Source: Oscillospiraceae bacterium
Lineage (GTDB): Bacteria; Bacillota; Clostridia; Oscillospirales; Ruminococcaceae
Assembly: GCA_017483405.1 (NCBI GenBank)
Contig: JAFUWP010000181.1
Location: 1-6,478 of the forward strand
Length of the DNA: 6,478 nucleotides
Direction: 5' to 3'
Shown here: in pieces, positions 6,172 through 6,478 of the stretch
Layout: the number at the start of each line of letters is the position of its first letter
Numbering within the stretch: position 1 is the first letter of the stretch
Notes under the pieces: model-generated
Told to the model about the DNA's origin: nothing
The model's input: the letters and a program-made list of their open reading frames with translations, nothing else
Database searches by the model: none
Program-made: the position numbers and the translations under genes

Positions 6172-6478
6172 GAATCGTGCAGAATCTTGATTTTTCAGAT
6201 ATTTCCATTGCCGGAAGATTCGCCTATGCGAATTGCTGTATTGAAGAATATCTTACAGAACAAGGCGAATCTCTCGAAAAATGGAGCATCATTCTTGATT
6301 GGCTCTGGAGCTTTTCGGAACAGCAGGACGCGCGCGGATACTGGTATGATTTGGCTAACCGTTTTCCGGATGCAATTCTGGAATCGGATACGTATCAGCC
6401 AGAAAACTGGCTCGGACAGAAGGATGTCGGAACAGATGTATCAGAATCGGAATGGAATGCCCTGCGCAAACTCTATAC
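6168..6478 (+). CDS. Unrecognised Trp-rich acidic protein (partial, 3' end missing)
   Basis: An open frame begins at ATG 6168, overlapping the SPFH stop as ATGA, and runs to the right edge without a stop, giving at least 103 residues. It starts MRIVQNLDFSDISIAGRF and contains CCIEEYL, an IILDWLWSF segment (about 42-50), GYWYDLANRFPDAI (about 57-70) and ESEWNALRKLY at the cut end. Six Trp in about 103 residues and an excess of Asp/Glu suggest a compact, soluble, helical protein. I see no signal peptide, membrane helix or known catalytic motif, and I do not recognise the family. Because a C-terminal part is missing, domain assignment is not possible. The GTG at 6177 is an alternative start. Its tight overlap with the SPFH gene suggests it is co-expressed and may work with it (inference). 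Confidence 0.75.
   Translation, partial: MRIVQNLDFSDISIAGRFAYANCCIEEYLTEQGESLEKWSIILDWLWSFSEQQDARGYWYDLANRFPDAILESDTYQPENWLGQKDVGTDVSESEWNALRKLY

Larger units (their letters stand above)
1..6478 (+). other. Co-directional gene cluster, probable single operon
   Basis: Eight coding regions, two of them cut by the window edges, run in the same direction with almost no space between them. Junctions 54-57, 5305-5308 and 6168-6171 are ATGA overlaps. The remaining gaps are 23 bp (after the dehydrogenase), 28 bp (proB-proA), 9 bp (proA-unknown) and 5 bp (unknown-tyrA). No gap is long enough for a normal promoter, and none contains a GC-rich hairpin followed by a T run. This supports one transcript with translational coupling at several junctions. 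Promoter and terminator must lie outside the window. The operon is inferred from spacing only. Confidence 0.8.

Overview
The window looks like a chromosomal metabolic operon of a Firmicute, most likely a gut or rumen Clostridia/Oscillospiraceae (Ruminococcus-like) organism. The reasons are moderate G+C (mid-40s percent by eye, not counted), AAGGAG-type Shine-Dalgarno sites, a ProB without a PUA domain, and a TyrA with the DVTGVK and HDRMIAYTSQLAHV motifs I associate with clostridial TyrA proteins. The taxonomic call is an inference from protein style, not from a search.

All genes lie on the + strand and are packed almost without gaps. In order they are: the last 18 codons of an unknown upstream gene (1-57); a D-2-hydroxyacid dehydrogenase of the glycerate dehydrogenase/hydroxypyruvate reductase type (54-1010); proB (1034-1828); proA (1857-3107); a 433-residue charged, probably disordered protein of unknown function (3117-4418); tyrA, prephenate dehydrogenase (4424-5308); a membrane-anchored SPFH/prohibitin-family protein (5305-6171); and the first ~103 codons of an unrecognised Trp-rich, acidic protein (6168 to the right edge). 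Three junctions are ATGA overlaps and the other gaps are 5-28 bp. I see no terminator, internal promoter, RNA gene, mobile element or CRISPR array, so the simplest reading is one polycistronic transcript that starts and ends outside the window.

ProB and ProA catalyse the first two steps from glutamate to proline (proC is not in the window), and TyrA supplies 4-hydroxyphenylpyruvate for tyrosine. The dehydrogenase acts on a small 2-keto acid that cannot be fixed from sequence. The metabolic genes are ordinary.

The least explained part is the 433-residue protein between proA and tyrA. It has three lysine-rich patches, Pro/Glu-rich linkers and one short amphipathic aromatic segment. It also shares a 24-nt, 23-match, in-frame segment with the C-terminal tail of the truncated upstream gene, which hints that the two proteins are related or share a repeated module. 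With the SPFH membrane scaffold and the unknown last gene, these are the genes worth following. No complete new system can be demonstrated from this window alone.
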